Shown here piece after piece: positions 61,717 through 64,000 of a stretch of 64,000 bases of DNA (the first letter of the stretch is position 1; every line of letters starts with the position of its first letter). This stretch comes from CAWCDJ01 sp963778675 (GTDB lineage: Bacteria; Acidobacteriota; Terriglobia; Bryobacterales; Bryobacteraceae): contig CAVZVI010000010.1 of NCBI GenBank assembly GCA_963778675.1, forward strand, positions 496,001 to 560,000. The letters run 5' to 3'. A program made the position numbers and the translations under genes. The notes beneath the pieces were generated by a model, which was not told the DNA's origin, searched no databases, and saw nothing but the letters and a program-made list of their open reading frames with translations.

Positions 61717-64000
61717 ATCATTGAAAAAGCGAACTCACCACCAGCGAAACCAGCCTCTAGACGTTTTCTTCTCGCCTAAGACCGTGGCAGTCATCGGGGC
61801 CACGGAGAATCCGGGCACGGTGGGCCGTACCCTGCTCTGGAACCTCGTGACCAGCCCGTTCGGGGGCACCGTGTACCCGGTGAACCCGAAGCGGCCCAGC
61901 GTTCTGGGTGTGAAAGCGTACCCTTCTGTTTCGGCAATCCCGGAGGACGTGGACCTGGCGGTGGTCGTAACGCCGCCGCCATCGATCCCCGGCATCATCA
62001 AAGAGTGCGGGGACAATGGAGTTCGCGGCGCGATCGTGATTTCGGCCGGGTTCAAGGAGATCGGGCCGGAAGGCGCCGCCCTGGAAGTGCGACTGCTCGA
62101 GGAGGCCCGCAAGGCGAACATCCGTGTGATCGGGCCGAACTGCCTGGGCGTGATGAGCCCGCTTTCGGGGATGAACGCGACCTTTGCCACCACGATCGCA
62201 CGGCCGGGGTCGGTGGGCTTCATCAGCCAGATCGGGCGCTCTGTGCACGGCGGTTCTGGACTGGAGCCTGAAGGAGATGGTGGGCTTCAGCGCGTTCGTA
62301 TCGGTTGGCTCGATGGTGGACGTGGGCTGGGGCGATCTGATCTATCACCTGGGCAACGATCCCAAGACGCGCTCCATCGTCATCTACATGGAGAGCATCG
62401 GGGATGCCCGCGGGTTCCTCTCGGCCGCGCGGGAAGTGGCGCTGAACAAGCCGATCATCGTGATCAAGCCGGGCCGCACGCGCGGCGGCTGCGAAGGCCG
62501 CGGCATCGCACACGGGCTCTCTCACCGGCAGCGACGAGGTTCTGGAAGCGGCCTTCCGGCGCTGCGGGCGTGCTGCGCGTGAACAACATCGCGGACCTGT
62601 TCTACATGGCCGAGGTTCTCTCGAAGCAGCCGAGCCCGAAGGGGCCGCGCCTGACCATTGTGACCAACGCGGGAGGTCCCGGCGTGCTGGCGACCGACGC
62701 CCTGATCATGGGCGGCGGGGAACTGGCCGAACTCACCCCGGAGACGATGGAGGCGTATAACGCCGTCCTGCCGCCGACGTGGAGCCACAACAACCCGGTG
62801 GATATCATCGGGGATGCCTCTCCGGAGCGCTACGCGAAGGCGCTGGAGATCGCAGCCAAGGACCCCAACAGCGACGGCATGCTGGTGATCCTGACGCCGC
62901 AGGCCATGACCGACCCGACGCGAATTGCCGAGCAGTTGAAGCCGATGGCCAAGCAAGAGGGCAAGCCGGTGATCGCGAGTTGGATGGGCGGAGTGGATGT
63001 AGCGGCGGGCGAAGAGATTCTGAACCGCGCGAATATTCCGACGTTCCCATATCCGGACACGGCGGCGCGGGCCTTCAACTACATGTGGCGTTATAGCTAC
63101 AACCTGCGCAGCCTGTACGAAACGCCGGCCGTGCCGCAGGATTCCGCCGACTGGACGCCGGACCGCGACCTGGTCGACTCGACCATCCGGCACGCGCGGG
63201 ACGAGGGCCGTACCATCCTGACGGAGTTCGAATCCAAGCAGGTGCTGGCGGCTTACGGCGTTCCGGTGGCGAAGACGGTGATCGCCGCCAGCGCCGCCGA
63301 AGCGGTGAAGGCGGCCGAAGAGATCGGCTACCCGGTCGTGCTGAAAATCTATTCCGAGACGATCACGCACAAGACCGACGTGGGCGGCGTGCAGTTGAAC
63401 CTGGGCAGCGCCGAGGCCGTGGACCGCGCCTTCCGCAGCATCCAGGAATCGGTGACACTGAAGGCCGGCGCCGAGCACTTCCAGGGCGTGACCGTGCAGC
63501 CGATGATCAAGCTCAAGGACGCTTACGAGCTGATTATCGGCTCGAGCCTCGACCCGCAGTTCGGCCCGGTGCTGCTGTTCGGAACAGGCGGACAGCTGGT
63601 AGAGGTCTTCAAGGACCGGTCCCTGGCTCTGCCGCCGCTCAATACGACGCTGGCGCGGCGCATGATGGAGCAGACCAAGATCTACAAGGCCCTCAAGGGC
63701 GTTCGCGGGCGGCGTCCCGTGGACCTGGCGGCTCTCGAAGTGCTGATGGTGCGGTTCAGCGCGCTGGTGGCCGAGCAGCGGTGGATCAAGGAGATCGATA
63801 TCAACCCGCTGCTGGCTTCCCCGGACGGGTTGATCGCGCTCGATGCACGAGTCGTGGTACACGGCCCCGAGGTGACGCTGGAGCAGGTCCCGAAGACGGC
63901 CATCCGGCCGTATCCGACGCGCTATGTAGCGTCCTGGACGATGAAGGACGGGACGCCGGTCACGATCCGGCCGATCCGTCCGGAAGACGAGCCGGCCATG
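61703..64000 (+). pseudogene. NDP-forming acyl-CoA synthetase with GNAT domain, partial, frameshifted
   Basis: The protein belongs to the NDP-forming acetate-CoA ligase-like family that is fused to a GNAT acetyltransferase (Pat-like protein acylation). The CoA-binding domain starts LDVFFSPKTVAVIGATENPGT. The succinyl-CoA-ligase-like region follows, then the ATP-grasp domain (ESKQVLAAYGVPVAKTV, LKIYSETITHKTDVGGVQL). The GNAT part begins at the edge (VTIRPIRPEDEPAM), so the C-terminus is missing. Three extra bases disturb the middle: the a at 62231, one base near 62481, and one g in 62566-62568. Together they restore the original frame, and the annotated start frame stays open, so a protein with about 113 out-of-frame residues would be made if the bases were real. 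Sequencing error is likely. Confidence 0.85.

Noticed and set aside
62522..63862. Open frame of 446 codons antisense to the acyl-CoA synthetase
   Set aside because: The sense strand encodes an unmistakable ATP-grasp domain in this interval; the antisense frame is compositional.

Overview
The window is about 65-66% GC and gene-dense. It carries several hallmark families of Acidobacteriota: four padR genes, three of them paired with orphan MacB/FtsX-like permeases of the acidobacterial ADOP type and one with an ADOP fusion, plus a TIGR03435 soil-associated protein, a VWFA-related protein and an Oar-like TonB-type receptor. I read it as a soil acidobacterium of the Solibacter/Bryobacter kind. 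This placement rests on gene content and was not tested by phylogeny. I see no rRNA, tRNA, CRISPR array, insertion sequence or prophage.

Layout. 1-11.7 kb (minus): a PadR regulator with a palindromic operator, an ADOP permease, a histidine kinase and response regulator, a TIGR03435 protein, an Oar-like receptor and a VWFA protein, closely packed and probably co-transcribed. 11.8-13.4 kb (minus): SCO1-like protein and a double cupredoxin. 13.5-25 kb (plus, except one YkgJ-like gene): a CadC-type regulator with TPRs, quinone oxidoreductase, orphan sensor kinase, lipoprotein, Xaa-Pro peptidase, CBS protein, CbiX-like chelatase, amidase and acyltransferase. 25-27.7 kb: rpsO and pnp with a hairpin-rich leader and a strong terminator. 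27.7-36.5 kb (minus): a second PadR/ADOP pair, then a tightly coupled operon of PadR, a small membrane protein, an ABC ATPase and a 1398-residue fusion of an ABC-2-like membrane half with a full ADOP half. 36.5-40.4 kb (minus): GAPDH, a YtcJ-like amidohydrolase and an MBL-fold hydrolase. 40.4-48.2 kb (plus): a CPBP protease, a BamE-like protein, an Ig-like lipoprotein and two tandem M14-type peptidases.

48.2-53.6 kb is an electron-transfer locus. A minus-strand decaheme OmcA/MtrC-like cytochrome faces an operon of Rieske protein, cytochrome b, nonaheme cytochrome c and monoheme cytochrome c. Together they could oxidise quinol and pass electrons to periplasmic or outer-surface acceptors. 53.7-58.3 kb holds a large secreted glycosidase-like protein and a quinohaemoprotein dehydrogenase with an N-terminal haem domain. 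58.3-61.4 kb is a third PadR/ADOP pair with its own inverted-repeat operator. The window ends in an ScdA_N-like small protein and an NDP-forming acyl-CoA synthetase/GNAT fusion that runs off the edge.

Three conserved genes (VWFA, TonB-type receptor, acyl-CoA synthetase) are interrupted by single extra bases, five in all. Because every event is an insertion and most lie in short base runs or GC repeats, sequencing error is at least as likely as gene decay. The strongest candidate for something undescribed is the ABC-2/ADOP fusion operon at 30.7-36.5 kb, because ADOP permeases normally lack a linked ATPase and an export-type partner domain.
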